A DNA stretch of 64,000 bases from Prevotella sp. oral taxon 299 str. F0039 (GCF_000163055.2 NC_022111.1:806001-870000), one strand, 5' to 3'. Positions 36,557 to 47,510 are shown, counted from the first letter of the stretch. The notes: generated by a model from the letters alone, not told the origin. Program-made: numbers and translations.

Positions 36557-39429
36557 TGAACTTTTTAGAAGCAGTTGCAAAAGATATTATAGCAAAATAT
36601 GGAACCAATTTGGCTGATATTGCCATTGTGTTCCCCAACAAACGTGCAGCATTATTTATGAATGAATACCTTGCACGCATTGCTAATAAACCACTATGGA
36701 GCCCTTCGTATCTAACAATTAGTGATCTTTTCTATCGCAATACCGATTTAGTTGTAGGCGATCAGATTAAACTTGTGTGCGATCTTCATCGTTCTTTTAC
36801 TGAATGTACGGGCTTAGATGAAACCTTAGATCATTTCTTTAACTGGGGACAATTATTGCTTTCAGACTTTGATGACGTTGATAAAAACATGGCAGAAGCA
36901 TCTAAAGTGTTTGCAAACATACAAAATCTACATGAATTAGATGATATTTCTTACTTGTCTGAACAGCAAAAAGAAATTATAAAGAAATTCTTTATCAACT
37001 TTAAAGACAACCATAATTCTGAGCTTAAGCAACGTTTTTTGAATCTATGGAGTAAACTTGAGGATATTTATAACAACTTTAATGCTCGCTTAAAACAGCA
37101 AGGTATTAGCTATGAAGGGGCTATTTATAGGGAGGTTATTGAGCAGAAAAATCTTGATTTGCCTCATAAACACTACTTATTTGTAGGCTTTAACCTCCTA
37201 CAAAAGGTAGAGCAAGAGTTGTTTAACATTATAAAGAAAGAAGGAAAAGCTAAGTTTTATTGGGACTTCGATAAGTATTACACCATAAATAACCAACAAG
37301 AAGCTGGCTATTACATCAAACAATACTTAGCAATATACCCCAATGAGCTTGACAATAGCAATGATTCGATATACAATTGCTTTAAGAAAGAAAAAGACAT
37401 AACATACATTTCTGCCACAACTAATAATATACAAGCTCGCAATATTGCAGATTGGCTACAACAGAACGATAGAATAAAGGCAGGAAAAGATACCGTTATT
37501 GTTCTGTGCGACGAAACTTTATTGCCCACAGTGCTACACTGTTTACCCGAAGAAGTTGACAAAGTGAACATCACGATGGGCTTTCCTCTACAACAAACTC
37601 ATATCAGTTCGCTTGTAAAAAGCCTCATAACACTACAACTAATAGGTAGGATTAATAACGAAGATCGATTCCGTTTGAAATATGTTGATGAGATTCTTAA
37701 TCACCCTTATTGCCATTATATATCTGAAAAGAATAAGGAGTTGTATGTAAGTCTGCACGAAAAGCGTAACTACTACCCTACTTCTAAAGAGCTTCAGATA
37801 GACGATTGCCTTACAAAGGTATTCTCATCTCCTGCCAATATACACGAAACCCATTTTGCATCACTTGTCGATTGGATTATAGACATAGTGGAACTCATTG
37901 GCAATAATACCAAAGAAGCAGATGATCCATTACTTAAAGAATCGGTATTTAGAATGTTTACATTACTCAACAGAGTAAGTTCGCTTATTAAAAGCAACGA
38001 CTTAATTGTAGACCTTGTTACTTTAAAGGGCGTAATAGACCAATTTATTCAATCTACAACCATTCCTTTCCATGGTGAACCAATCGAAGGAATACAGATA
38101 ATGGGAGTACTCGAAACTCGTAATCTCGATTTCAAACACATCCTTATGATATCGTGCAACGAAGGAAATATGCCCAAGTCTCTTCACGACTCATCATTCA
38201 TTCCCTATTCAATACGCAAAGCATACAACCTAACAATTATCGACCACAAGATAGCTATCTTTGCTTATTATTTCTATAGACTGATACAAAGACCTCAAGA
38301 CATCACAATTTCGTATAACAATGCAACTGCATTTGGACAGAATTCTGAGATGAGTCGCTTTATGATTCAACTCATGGTAGAGAGCAAGCACTCTATAAAA
38401 AGACAAGCATTGCTCACCAATCAATATCTAGAACCAACTCAAAACAAATGTATTTCAAAGTCAAAAGAGATTATGAACATTCTCAATGGCATTGAAAAGA
38501 TATCACCTTCGGCTATCAACGAGTATCTAAAATGCCCATTTAAGTTCTATTATAGTAAGATATTAGGGATTAGAGAGCCTGAGATTGAGCAAGAAGGAGC
38601 CTTAGATAACAGAACTTATGGAAATGTTTATCACAGGTCTGCCGAGCTAATTTATAAAAAGATAATGGACAAAAATAATGTCGTTTCAAAAGAAAGTATT
38701 GAAAAGATACGTAAAAGTAGAGCGACTATTGAACAGTGTGTAGATGAAGCTTTCAGCGAACTAGTATTTAAAACAACTTCTTCAAAATATCGTCCTAAGT
38801 ACAATGGTTTACAACTTGTTAACCGAGAGAGCATTATTAACTACCTAATAAAAATGCTCCAACAAGACGAAGCATCTGCTCCTATCACCATAAAGGGACT
38901 TGAGTTACGCATTAATTCAGAAATTTCGTTCATTAGTAACAACGAAAAGAGAAGTTTAACAATCAAGGGTTTCATTGATAGACTGGACGAAGTACGTCAC
39001 GAAAGTGAAGGAAGAATGATAAGAGTTATCGACTATAAGACAGGTAGACCAAGTTTAAAGCACCCCAAAGACGTTGAAGATGTGTTTAATAGAACAAAGA
39101 TTCACGAGACAAAAGCAGACTATTATCTACAAACAATGCTCTATTCTAATGTTGTAAGAGATAATATTGAACTGAATAAAGAACAACTTCCTGTGAGTCC
39201 ATGCCTTGTGTATATTCAAAATATAGGCTCTGAAACAAACAAAATTCACTTAGAATTGAAGAATGAACCTATATATGATATCAAGTTATATCAAATAGAT
39301 TTTATGGCAAATCTTCAAGGAGTACTTGGTGAAATCTTTAATAGTGAAATTCCATTCACCGCTACTCAAGACACATCTTGGTGCAAATTCTGCACTTATA
39401 GCAAACTATGTATTGAAAAACGAAAATAA
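36553..39429 (+). CDS. addB: AddB-like PD-(D/E)XK nuclease subunit
   Basis: The 958-residue partner of the AddA-like helicase starts with IAIVFPNKRAALFMNEYL, a degenerate helicase domain without a Walker A. The C-terminal nuclease has the entry SAINEYLKCPFKFYY, then IKGFIDRLDE and RVIDYKTGR, and ends with WCKFCTYSKLC. The single Cys at KCPF plus three at the end match the iron-sulphur staple of AddB nucleases. It is coupled to addA by a four-base overlap, and no recD-like gene is nearby. Confidence 0.88.
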   Translation: MMNFLEAVAKDIIAKYGTNLADIAIVFPNKRAALFMNEYLARIANKPLWSPSYLTISDLFYRNTDLVVGDQIKLVCDLHRSFTECTGLDETLDHFFNWGQLLLSDFDDVDKNMAEASKVFANIQNLHELDDISYLSEQQKEIIKKFFINFKDNHNSELKQRFLNLWSKLEDIYNNFNARLKQQGISYEGAIYREVIEQKNLDLPHKHYLFVGFNLLQKVEQELFNIIKKEGKAKFYWDFDKYYTINNQQEAGYYIKQYLAIYPNELDNSNDSIYNCFKKEKDITYISATTNNIQARNIADWLQQNDRIKAGKDTVIVLCDETLLPTVLHCLPEEVDKVNITMGFPLQQTHISSLVKSLITLQLIGRINNEDRFRLKYVDEILNHPYCHYISEKNKELYVSLHEKRNYYPTSKELQIDDCLTKVFSSPANIHETHFASLVDWIIDIVELIGNNTKEADDPLLKESVFRMFTLLNRVSSLIKSNDLIVDLVTLKGVIDQFIQSTTIPFHGEPIEGIQIMGVLETRNLDFKHILMISCNEGNMPKSLHDSSFIPYSIRKAYNLTIIDHKIAIFAYYFYRLIQRPQDITISYNNATAFGQNSEMSRFMIQLMVESKHSIKRQALLTNQYLEPTQNKCISKSKEIMNILNGIEKISPSAINEYLKCPFKFYYSKILGIREPEIEQEGALDNRTYGNVYHRSAELIYKKIMDKNNVVSKESIEKIRKSRATIEQCVDEAFSELVFKTTSSKYRPKYNGLQLVNRESIINYLIKMLQQDEASAPITIKGLELRINSEISFISNNEKRSLTIKGFIDRLDEVRHESEGRMIRVIDYKTGRPSLKHPKDVEDVFNRTKIHETKADYYLQTMLYSNVVRDNIELNKEQLPVSPCLVYIQNIGSETNKIHLELKNEPIYDIKLYQIDFMANLQGVLGEIFNSEIPFTATQDTSWCKFCTYSKLCIEKRK

Positions 39430-39486
39430 GAAAAGTCAATAATAAAGTTTAAGATAAAAGAAATTTGAAATCTAATTTTAATATTT

Positions 39487-40119
39487 CTATATTGAAGCAG
39501 ATTCGACAATCATTTCAAAATGATAATCATTTGTTGTAATAAGTCGTGCAATTTCTTCATAAAGTTGGATGCAAGCCCATGCATCAATGGCTGCATAAGT
39601 CTTTTGTTTATCATTTAAAACTTCATGATCCCAGTTCGATAAACGTTGTCGTTTGCTTATTTTTTCACCAAAAACATTGGCATAGAGCTTTTGTAAACTT
39701 AAGTCTTCAATGCCTATTGCTCCTACAATTTTCTGTAAATCAATAAAATGTCCGGGCTTAAATTCTTTACGTTTACGTAGTGCTAGCAAGTCATCGTTCC
39801 ACGAAAGACCAATCATAGGAATATAATTGTTCTCTAATAATCTTATCAAACAATTGGGTAAACCTATCATATTAAGGCGAAATAAGAAACAAACATCATG
39901 CGAAGCAACTTGAAGAAGTGAAACTTTATGTGTAATCCCCTTACTAAATGAAGGTCGGGTTTCTGTGTCTACACCTAGGATTTCTTGCTGCATTAAATAT
40001 TCAACCGCCCTTTCTGCCTCTTGTTCACCTTGAATAACAATTATCTTTCCTGTGAAATTAACTGGAGGTAACGTTGAAAGTATGCGTTTATCTATTTTAT
40101 TATATATTACTTTTTTCAT
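39487..40119 (-). CDS. 3'-5' exonuclease, RNase D-like (DEDDy)
   Basis: The protein contains GVDTETRPSF (first Asp and Glu of the DEDD set), a central LIGLSWNDDLLALRK and AAIDAWACIQLYEEI (Tyr-x3-Asp-like end), so it is a DnaQ-fold 3'-5' exonuclease of the WRN/RNase D type without an HRDC domain. The ATG at 40119 (MKKVIYNKIDKR) is preferred over one at 40179 because the promoter box at 40146-40153 lies between them; this gives 210 residues. Convergent with addB and divergent from ftsK. Confidence 0.85.
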   Translation of the reverse strand: MKKVIYNKIDKRILSTLPPVNFTGKIIVIQGEQEAERAVEYLMQQEILGVDTETRPSFSKGITHKVSLLQVASHDVCFLFRLNMIGLPNCLIRLLENNYIPMIGLSWNDDLLALRKRKEFKPGHFIDLQKIVGAIGIEDLSLQKLYANVFGEKISKRQRLSNWDHEVLNDKQKTYAAIDAWACIQLYEEIARLITTNDYHFEMIVESASI

Positions 40120-40145
40120 TATTTTACGATACCAATAAGATTTTG

Positions 40146-40153
40146 CAAAAATA
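40146..40153 (-). promoter_or_regulatory. Promoter -7 box for the exonuclease
   Basis: On the minus strand it reads TATTTTTG, 27 nt before the chosen ATG at 40119. It decides the start of that gene. Confidence 0.6.
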
Positions 40154-40196
40154 GAAAAAACTTGCGATAAAATGGTCATTTCTTAGTTTTTTACAC

Positions 40197-40204
40197 TATT
40201 TTTG
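40197..40204 (+). promoter_or_regulatory. Promoter -7 box for ftsK
   Basis: TATTTTTG lies 25 nt before the ATG at 40229, divergent from the exonuclease promoter. Confidence 0.6.
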
Positions 40205-40228
40205 CAGTTAAAATTAAAGTAAAGAAAG

Positions 40229-42666
40229 ATGGCAAAGAAAAAGGTTGATAAGAAACCACAAAACATAAGCGAAGCAATAGGTCTTCAAAACATTGTCAAC
40301 AATGAAAAGGTTGACTTTATTATAGGTCTTTTTTTGTTGTTTTCTCTATTGTTTTACTAATCGCTTTTGTATCGTATTTTTATACTGGTAAAGCCGATCA
40401 AAGCATCTTAGAAGACTTAAGACCAGGGGAATGGCTCAACAACGACGATTTGTTTCAAAATAGATGTCGAAGCTTTGGAGCTATATTATCTTATTACTTT
40501 ATCACTAAAGAGTTTGGTCTAGCAGCTTTCATCATTCCTTTTTTCTTTATACTTATAGGACTTAAAATGATGAAAGTGTATAGAATTAGCCTATGGAAAT
40601 GGTTCTTTGGCAGTTCTCTCACTATGATTTGGAGTTCTATTACCTTGTCAAAGTTCTTAACACCTGTGATGGATGACCAGGTATTTAACCCAGGTGGAGG
40701 ACATGGCTTGTTTTGTGTTCAGCACATAGAAAATGTAATTGGCACTCCAGGTCTTATCGCTTTATTGCTCATTACTGCTATTGCTTTTCTTACATACCTT
40801 ACTTCTGAAACAATCAACATCATTAGAAAGCTTCTTAATCCAGTGAAGTTCTTAACAGATAGGATTCGTTTCACTGTTACAAACAATGAACCTGAGGAGA
40901 AGGTTGCAGAACAAGTAAAAACAGAACCTATTGTTGAACCTGTGATAGAAGAGCCTATTCAGGAGGAAATAAGAGAGGAAGAAACAGCCGAAACGGTTAT
41001 GCTTTCTCCTGAACTTGTCCCTACGCCTACTAAAAAAGAAATGCCAGAACCAGTTGAACAAGAAGATATTTTAACTGTTGAGGTGGCTTCTAAAACTGAA
41101 GAGGCTAAGGGCTCAAAACTTACTATTGAAGAGATTATGAAGACTCCTATCAACCCAAAGGAACCTTTCACACGCTATAAATATCCAACCTTGAACCTAC
41201 TTAAGAAATACGATAATGATGGTAAGCCTCAAGTTGATATGGACGAGATTAAAGCAAACAATGCAAGAATTGTTGAAGTGCTTAACAGTTTCGGCGTAGC
41301 AATCAGAGAAATCAAAGCTACTGTGGGTCCAACTATCACACTGTATGAAATTACTCCTGCAGAAGGTGTTCGTATTTCAAAAATCAGAAACCTTGAAGAC
41401 GACATTGCATTAAGTCTTTCTGCTCTTGGAATTCGTATCATTGCACCAATTCCAGGAAAAGGAACTATTGGTATTGAAGTGCCGAATAAGAAGGCTAACA
41501 TCGTTTCGATGGAAAGTATTTTAAATTCAAAGAAGTTCCAAGAAACAACAATGGACCTTCCACTTGCTATCGGAAAGACCATTACTAACGAGGTGTATAT
41601 GGTAGACTTAGCGAAGATTCCTCACCTATTAGTTGCGGGTGCAACAGGTCAAGGTAAATCTGTTGGTTTGAATACCATCATCACTTCGCTCCTATATAAA
41701 AAGCACCCAAATGAATTAAAAATTGTTCTTGTAGACCCAAAGAAGGTTGAATTTAGTGTATATGCACCTATTGCAGACCACTTTATGGCAACAGTTGCAG
41801 GCAATGAAGATGAACCTATCATTACAGATGTAACTAAAGTTGTGAATACTTTGAACAGCTTAACAACCTTAATGGACGCAAGATACGACCTTCTTAAGAT
41901 TGCTGGAGCTCGTAATATCAAAGAGTATAATCAGAAATTTGTTAATCATCAACTCGATTTAACTAAGGGACACGAATATATGCCTTATGTTGTTGTGATT
42001 ATAGACGAGTATGGTGACTTGATAATGACAGCAGGAAAAGAGATAGAATTACCAATTACTCGTATTGCACAGTTGGCTCGTGCGGTTGGTATTCACATGA
42101 TTATTGCGACTCAAAGACCAACAGCTAACATCATTACAGGTAGTATTAAAGCCAATTTTCCAGGTAGAATGGCTTTCAAAGTAAGTTCTATGACCGACTC
42201 AAGAACGATTCTTGATCAAGCGGGTGCAAACCAATTAATTGGTAGAGGTGATATGCTTATACTCGACGGAAATCAACCAGTACGTGTACAATGTGCATTT
42301 GTTGATACTCCTGAGATTGAAGTTATAAATAAATATATAGCTGAACAACCTGGACCACAGGTTCCTTTAGAGCTTCCAGAGCCCAAAACAGAAGCACAAG
42401 TGGGTGGTGTTGGAAATGGAAGTGGTGACATTCAAAATCTAGACCCCTTCTTTGAAGAGGCTGCACATGCTATTGTTATATCACAACAAGGCTCTACAAG
42501 TATGATCCAAAGACGCTTCTCTATTGGCTATAACAGAGCAGGTAGGCTCATGGATCAATTACAAGCAGCTGGAATTGTGGGCGAAGCGCAAGGTAGTAAG
42601 CCAAGAGATGTACTTATTACTGATGAGAATTCTTTGAATATTTTATTGGCAAAAATACGATCATAA
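40229..42666 (+). CDS. ftsK: DNA translocase FtsK, interrupted by a frameshift in a T7 tract
   Basis: The true start is ATG at 40229 (MAKKKVDKKPQN), but that frame stops at 40358 after 43 codons, inside the first membrane segment. The rest is one base out of phase from the T run at 40329-40335. One extra T (or a -1 ribosomal shift at T_TTT_TTG) would give an uninterrupted protein of about 812 residues. Visible parts are four N-terminal membrane segments, an acidic Glu/Pro-rich linker, Walker A GATGQGKSVG, Walker B VVIIDEYGDL and the gamma winged helix MIQRRFSIGYNRAGRLMDQL. FtsK pumps DNA at the septum and activates XerCD. A lolA-like gene follows after 12 nt. Confidence 0.88.
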
Positions 42667-42678
42667 ATTATTACTAAT

Positions 42679-43308
42679 ATGAAAAAGATATACAATCTAA
42701 AAACACTTATCATGGTCTTTTCACTCGCTTTCTTTACTTTAGGAAAGACTTATGCACAAAAGGAGAAGAAAGCTCGTGAGATCTTAGACAAAACTTCAGT
42801 TGTTGTTGCTGCTCCAAATGGCGTGCATGCGAACTTTAAGGTATCATCAACTGCGGGCATTAGTATAAGTGGAAACATCTCAATAAAGAAAAATAAGTTC
42901 TGTGCTTCCACAACACAAGCAACCATTTGGTATGACGGAACAACTCAATGGACTTATCTAAAGAATAACAATGAAGTGAACATCACTAAGCCAAATGCAG
43001 CAAAGCAGGCTTCAATGAACCCTTATGCATTTATCCATTTATATAAGAAAGGATATAAATTAGATTATACTGCAACAAAAACAGACTATAAAGTGCATCT
43101 AAAAGCAACTGATGCTGCCCATACTTTAAAAGAACTTTACATCACAATCAACAAACATTCGTATGTTCCTTCTGCTGTAAAATTCATGCAAAATAGCACA
43201 TGGACAACCATTTCTATTAGTAATTTCCAAGCTAGAAACATTGCAGATAAGGCATTTACATTTAATTCTAAAGATTTTCCAACAGCAGAAGTAATCGATT
43301 TAAGATAA
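42679..43308 (+). CDS. lolA: LolA-like outer-membrane lipoprotein carrier
   Basis: The 209-residue protein has a signal peptide ending at LGKTYAQ, then a LolA/LolB-type half-barrel: ILDKTSVVV at the start, GNISIKKNKFCA, TIWYDGTTQWTYL and IHLYKKGYKLDY, with the C-terminal strand SNFQARNIADKAFTFNSKDFP. LolA shuttles lipoproteins across the periplasm. The position directly after ftsK is common in Bacteroidetes and in other bacteria, which supports the call. It is in the ftsK transcript. Confidence 0.82.
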   Translation: MKKIYNLKTLIMVFSLAFFTLGKTYAQKEKKAREILDKTSVVVAAPNGVHANFKVSSTAGISISGNISIKKNKFCASTTQATIWYDGTTQWTYLKNNNEVNITKPNAAKQASMNPYAFIHLYKKGYKLDYTATKTDYKVHLKATDAAHTLKELYITINKHSYVPSAVKFMQNSTWTTISISNFQARNIADKAFTFNSKDFPTAEVIDLR

Positions 43309-43393
43309 GCTTTCAAACCTATTTTGAGTTTCTTTGAGAGTCTACGTTATGGGGTTCTCTCTTTGAAATACAATTTGGTAAACAAGCAACTAA

Positions 43394-44929
43394 ATGACAA
43401 AAGAACTTTATAAAAGATTAAACGAACTATTTAAAGCATATCGAATTCTTTGTAATCACAAGTTAACTGCATCTAAAAGAGCTATTGATTACAAAGAAAA
43501 CAGATATGCTAAATGGTTTATTTACCTTGGTTTTATCTTTCTCTTTGCCTATATTTGCTTACTTTCTGTCGGCTTATCGTTTATAAAAAAGCAAATAACA
43601 GAAGTAAATGAGATGGTGTTTTTCTTTGGATTATTACCTATTTTTTCACTAATAGACTTTCTTGGACGACTTTTTATGAGACAATCTACATCACATTTGA
43701 TAAGACCCTATCTCCTAAGTCCATTAAAAAGAAAGGATATTATACTATCTTTTATTCTGCAATCAATATCTAAATTCACCGATAAAATATTCTTTGCATT
43801 GGGCATTCCATATGGTTTTATTAATATTCTTCCAACTTATGGGGTGACAACACTTATTCTTTTCCTTCTTTCTTTCTATATTTTTGTAGTGTTAAATAGC
43901 ATCTGGTATAACCTATTCCATTCGCTTTTTAATCACAATGGGCTATTTTTCGCCCTCCCCATTTGTTTTTATTTAGGAGCACTTTCTGTAAGTTTATCAA
44001 ACCAAAGTAATATTATCATTCAATTCATTCAATTCTATGGAGTAACAGGTAGCATATTTATTGCTCACCCTCTCCGCTTTATTCTCTTACAAGTACTTAT
44101 CATTTGCCTACTTATAGCGATAGATTGCAAGGTGGATTTTTATATATTCGAGACTCAACTAACACAAGATAACAATAAAAGGACAAGACTTATAGGTTCA
44201 ACAAGTGCCTTTTCATCAGGAACTTCCCTGCACCATTTCATACAATTAGAACTCTTTCAGGTTCTAAGAAATGAGAATCCACGAAAGAAAATCATCCGAT
44301 CAATCATTCTTTCGATTGTCTTTGCACTACTATCTGTGTTCCCTCAAGACTCAGCTTACGGTTTTCAACAATGTTTTTATATCAGTTATGCGATACTTAT
44401 AATAGGCTTCAGAAACCTATCAGCTACGATGTCGTATGAAGGAAACTATTCTAGTGCAATTTTCTTTTATAAAGATTTCATCTATCAGCATATGAGAGCA
44501 AAGTACATTTTAAATGCAACAATGCTTCTGATTCCCACAACCATACTCTTAATCGCAACGAAGTGGAATCATATCAGCGTAACTTTCATTATTGGATATG
44601 CCCTTTTTACTATAGGAGTTCAATATTTCTTTGTACTTCTTCTCACCTTATTTAATAAGCAAACAGTTGAGTTAAACAACAAAAATACGACAGGAGGCAG
44701 GAAGAACACTAACTACGTGTTAGTTATTGTTGCTATTTTTCTATTCTTCATTCCATCACTTTTCATTACAACACTTCAAAAAAACGCTTCCGAAACAACA
44801 ACAGAAATAATATTAACAATATGCGGACTTATCTTCATAGCAACCCATAAGCTATGGATAAGAGCCATTAGTAATCGAATAAATAATAACCATTATACCT
44901 TTATTGAAGGGTTTAATGCTTCAAGATAA
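43394..44929 (+). CDS. DUF5687 family membrane protein
   Basis: The 511-residue integral membrane protein has about ten to twelve hydrophobic segments and a soluble middle segment (about residues 255-305). The early part IRPYLLSPLKRKDIILSFIL resembles the coupling loop of ABC-2-type permeases. The whole matches DUF5687, which in Bacteroidetes is often next to an ABC ATPase. No ATPase is adjacent here. The function is unknown. It lies 85 nt after the lolA-like gene and 14 nt before rlmD. Confidence 0.7.
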   Translation: MTKELYKRLNELFKAYRILCNHKLTASKRAIDYKENRYAKWFIYLGFIFLFAYICLLSVGLSFIKKQITEVNEMVFFFGLLPIFSLIDFLGRLFMRQSTSHLIRPYLLSPLKRKDIILSFILQSISKFTDKIFFALGIPYGFINILPTYGVTTLILFLLSFYIFVVLNSIWYNLFHSLFNHNGLFFALPICFYLGALSVSLSNQSNIIIQFIQFYGVTGSIFIAHPLRFILLQVLIICLLIAIDCKVDFYIFETQLTQDNNKRTRLIGSTSAFSSGTSLHHFIQLELFQVLRNENPRKKIIRSIILSIVFALLSVFPQDSAYGFQQCFYISYAILIIGFRNLSATMSYEGNYSSAIFFYKDFIYQHMRAKYILNATMLLIPTTILLIATKWNHISVTFIIGYALFTIGVQYFFVLLLTLFNKQTVELNNKNTTGGRKNTNYVLVIVAIFLFFIPSLFITTLQKNASETTTEIILTICGLIFIATHKLWIRAISNRINNNHYTFIEGFNASR

Positions 44930-44943
44930 TTATACATCAACAC

Positions 44944-46365
44944 ATGAGCAGAAAGAAAAAACAATTACCATTATTAGAGAATATCACAATAACAGACGTT
45001 GCTGCTGAAGGAAAAGCATTGGCACGAGTAGACGATATGGTTATTTTCATTCCATTCGTAATACCTGGAGACGTTGTTGATGTACAGATAACAAAGAAAA
45101 GAAAGAGTTATTGTGAAGGTCGAGTTGTACGCTTTATTCAATATAGCGATAACAGAAAAGAGCCTTTTTGTCCTCATTTTGGTATTTGTGGCGGATGCAA
45201 ATGGCAAATACTTCCTTACGAAGACCAGCTTAAAGCCAAGCATCAACAAGTATACGACCAACTTTCTCGTATTGGAAAAATCGAACTTCCAGAGTTCAAT
45301 TACATTCTAGGATCAGTGCAAACAATGCAATATCGCAATAAATTAGAGTTCGGTTGTTCTAACAAAAGATGGTTAACTCAAGAAGATATCGACTCTAAGA
45401 AGACCTTTGATAATATGAATGCTATTGGTTTTCATATCACTGGAGCCTTCGATAAAATATATCCTATCACCCAATGTCAACTCATGGATGATCTACAAAA
45501 CCAAATAAGGAACCACATCTATGAGTATGCGATCAAGCAAAATATTTCTTTTTACGATCTAAGAAACCAACACGGACTATTAAGAAGCATTATGGTTAGA
45601 AACTCTAACAATAATGAATGGATGGTACTTGTGCAGTTTAGATTTGACCAAAGCAATGATAAAGAAAAGGCATTAGCACTTCTTGAAGACCTTTCTAACC
45701 ACTTTCCACAAATAACTTCATTGTTATACGTAGACAATCAGAAGTGCAACGACACGTTTAGCGACTTAACTGTGGAAGTGTATAAGGGCAATAATTATAT
45801 CTATGAGTTGATGGAAGACCTTAAATTTAAGGTGGGACCAAAGAGCTTCTATCAAACTAATACCGAGCAAGCTTATCATCTTTACGATGTAACCCGTAAG
45901 TTTGCAGGACTCACAGGCAATGAGTTAGTATATGATTTATATACTGGAACAGGTACAATTGCAAATTTCGTTGCTCCTAAAGCTAAGAAAGTCATTGGTA
46001 TAGAGTATGTCCCTGAGGCTATTAAAGATGCGAAAGTAAATAGTCAAATCAATAATATTAACAACACTTTGTTCTATGCTGGCGACATGAAAGATATCTT
46101 ATCTCAAGAGTTTATCGAAGAGCATGGACGCCCTGAGGTGATCATTACCGACCCACCAAGAGCAGGAATGCACCCTGATGTAATTCAAACTATCTTATCT
46201 GCAGCCCCTAACCGCATTGTATATGTTAGTTGTAATCCAGCTACTCAGGCCAGAGATTTGGCAGACTTCAACAAAGACTATAAGGTAACTGCTGTGCAAC
46301 CTGTTGATATGTTTCCACATACTCCACACGTTGAGAATGTTGTTTTACTTGAAAGAAGAGCATAA
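44944..46365 (+). CDS. rlmD: 23S rRNA (uracil-C5)-methyltransferase, RlmD/RumA type
   Basis: The 473-residue protein has an N-terminal TRAM domain (ENITITDVAAEGKALARVDD). A [4Fe-4S] motif CPHFGICGGCKWQ (about residues 76-88) follows, then the SAM site DLYTGTGTIANFVA and the catalytic Cys in VYVSCNPATQARDL. It methylates a uracil in 23S rRNA (U1939 in E. coli; RlmCD-type enzymes modify two sites). It follows the DUF5687 gene after 14 nt. Confidence 0.93.
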   Translation: MSRKKKQLPLLENITITDVAAEGKALARVDDMVIFIPFVIPGDVVDVQITKKRKSYCEGRVVRFIQYSDNRKEPFCPHFGICGGCKWQILPYEDQLKAKHQQVYDQLSRIGKIELPEFNYILGSVQTMQYRNKLEFGCSNKRWLTQEDIDSKKTFDNMNAIGFHITGAFDKIYPITQCQLMDDLQNQIRNHIYEYAIKQNISFYDLRNQHGLLRSIMVRNSNNNEWMVLVQFRFDQSNDKEKALALLEDLSNHFPQITSLLYVDNQKCNDTFSDLTVEVYKGNNYIYELMEDLKFKVGPKSFYQTNTEQAYHLYDVTRKFAGLTGNELVYDLYTGTGTIANFVAPKAKKVIGIEYVPEAIKDAKVNSQINNINNTLFYAGDMKDILSQEFIEEHGRPEVIITDPPRAGMHPDVIQTILSAAPNRIVYVSCNPATQARDLADFNKDYKVTAVQPVDMFPHTPHVENVVLLERRA

Positions 46366-46398
46366 TAAAATATTTTAAGTCTACAAAAAGAATAATAT

Positions 46399-47436
46399 AT
46401 GATGACACGCAAAGGTAAAGTATTGCTCATTTACACTGGTGGAACCATTGGAATGGGTGTTAACCACACTACAGGTGCATTGCATCCGCTAGACTTTAAC
46501 AACTTTTTAAATAACGTCCCTGAGTTTAAATACTTAAAAACAGCAATTGACACCTATCAGTTCACACCACCAATAGATTCTAGTGATATGACACCTGAAC
46601 TATGGACACGTCTTGTTTCATTAATTGAAGAGAAATATAGTCAATACGATGGTTTTGTTATTCTTCACGGAACAGACACCATGTCATACACAGCTTCTGC
46701 CCTTTCGTTCATGATTGAGAACCTAACAAAACCCATCATACTTACAGGAAGTCAACTTCCTATAGGTCAATTGCGCACAGATGGAAAAGAAAATCTCATC
46801 ACTAGTATAGAATTAGCAGCATCGCACAACAAAGAAGGCTATCCTTTAGTACCCGAAGTGTGTATCTATTTCAATGGACAACTTATCAGAGGAAACCGAA
46901 GCACCAAACGAAATGCAGATGGTTTCGATGCTTTCGATAGTTTCAACTATCCCCGTTTATGCGACGTAGGTGTTAATATTCGATTTCACGACCATGCTAT
47001 TATTAAGCCAAACTATAGCAAACCAACTGTTATACACAAGGATTTGAACCCGAATATCGTTATACTTTCACTTTTTCCAGGCATACAAGAGAATATAACA
47101 AAGCACATTTTCGATGCTCCAGAGCTTGAAGGTGTAATCATAAGAAGTTATGGAAGTGGTAATGCTCCACATCAACAATGGCTCATGAACCTTCTTTCTA
47201 AAGCCTCAGAACGTGGAGTTACTATTGTAAACATCAGTCAATGTATATCGGGAAAGGTTGAAATGTACCGCTACGAAACAGGCCATCAGCTTCAAAGTGC
47301 AGGCGTTATTAGTGGTTTCGACTCTACTGTTGAGGCGGCAGCAACAAAGCTTATGCACCTAAAAGCAATGAACTTGCCCAATGAAGAACTAATCCGTTTA
47401 ATGCAAATTCCCCTTGCTGGAGAGATAACAATATAG
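46399..47436 (+). CDS. ansA: Type I L-asparaginase
   Basis: The 345-residue cytoplasmic-type asparaginase has LIYTGGTIGMG with the first catalytic Thr and VILHGTDTMSYTASALSFM with the second Thr, Asp and the Lys-bearing loop downstream (GSQLPIGQLRTDGKEN). There is no signal peptide. It hydrolyses asparagine to aspartate and ammonia, which could feed fumarate/succinate fermentation. It starts 33 nt after rlmD and may share its transcript. Confidence 0.93.
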   Translation: MMTRKGKVLLIYTGGTIGMGVNHTTGALHPLDFNNFLNNVPEFKYLKTAIDTYQFTPPIDSSDMTPELWTRLVSLIEEKYSQYDGFVILHGTDTMSYTASALSFMIENLTKPIILTGSQLPIGQLRTDGKENLITSIELAASHNKEGYPLVPEVCIYFNGQLIRGNRSTKRNADGFDAFDSFNYPRLCDVGVNIRFHDHAIIKPNYSKPTVIHKDLNPNIVILSLFPGIQENITKHIFDAPELEGVIIRSYGSGNAPHQQWLMNLLSKASERGVTIVNISQCISGKVEMYRYETGHQLQSAGVISGFDSTVEAAATKLMHLKAMNLPNEELIRLMQIPLAGEITI

Positions 47437-47510
47437 TTATTAGCTGTGTTAAAGCCGTTTAAATCGGTAACTTTTATATAAAATAAGATATATCAAAAGA
47501 ATATTTTTAT

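Noticed and set aside
33326..39429. AddAB-like pair as a phage-defence system
   Set aside because: Domain order, the ATGA overlap and Cys cluster match housekeeping AddA/AddB recombination proteins, and no defence genes are nearby.
40120..40179. Longer exonuclease start at 40179
   Set aside because: A consensus promoter box lies downstream of it at 40146-40153, so transcripts would not include this ATG.
40450..42666. ftsK starting at TTG 40450
   Set aside because: The sequence upstream clearly encodes the FtsK N-terminus (40229 onward) in two frames joined at the T7 tract.
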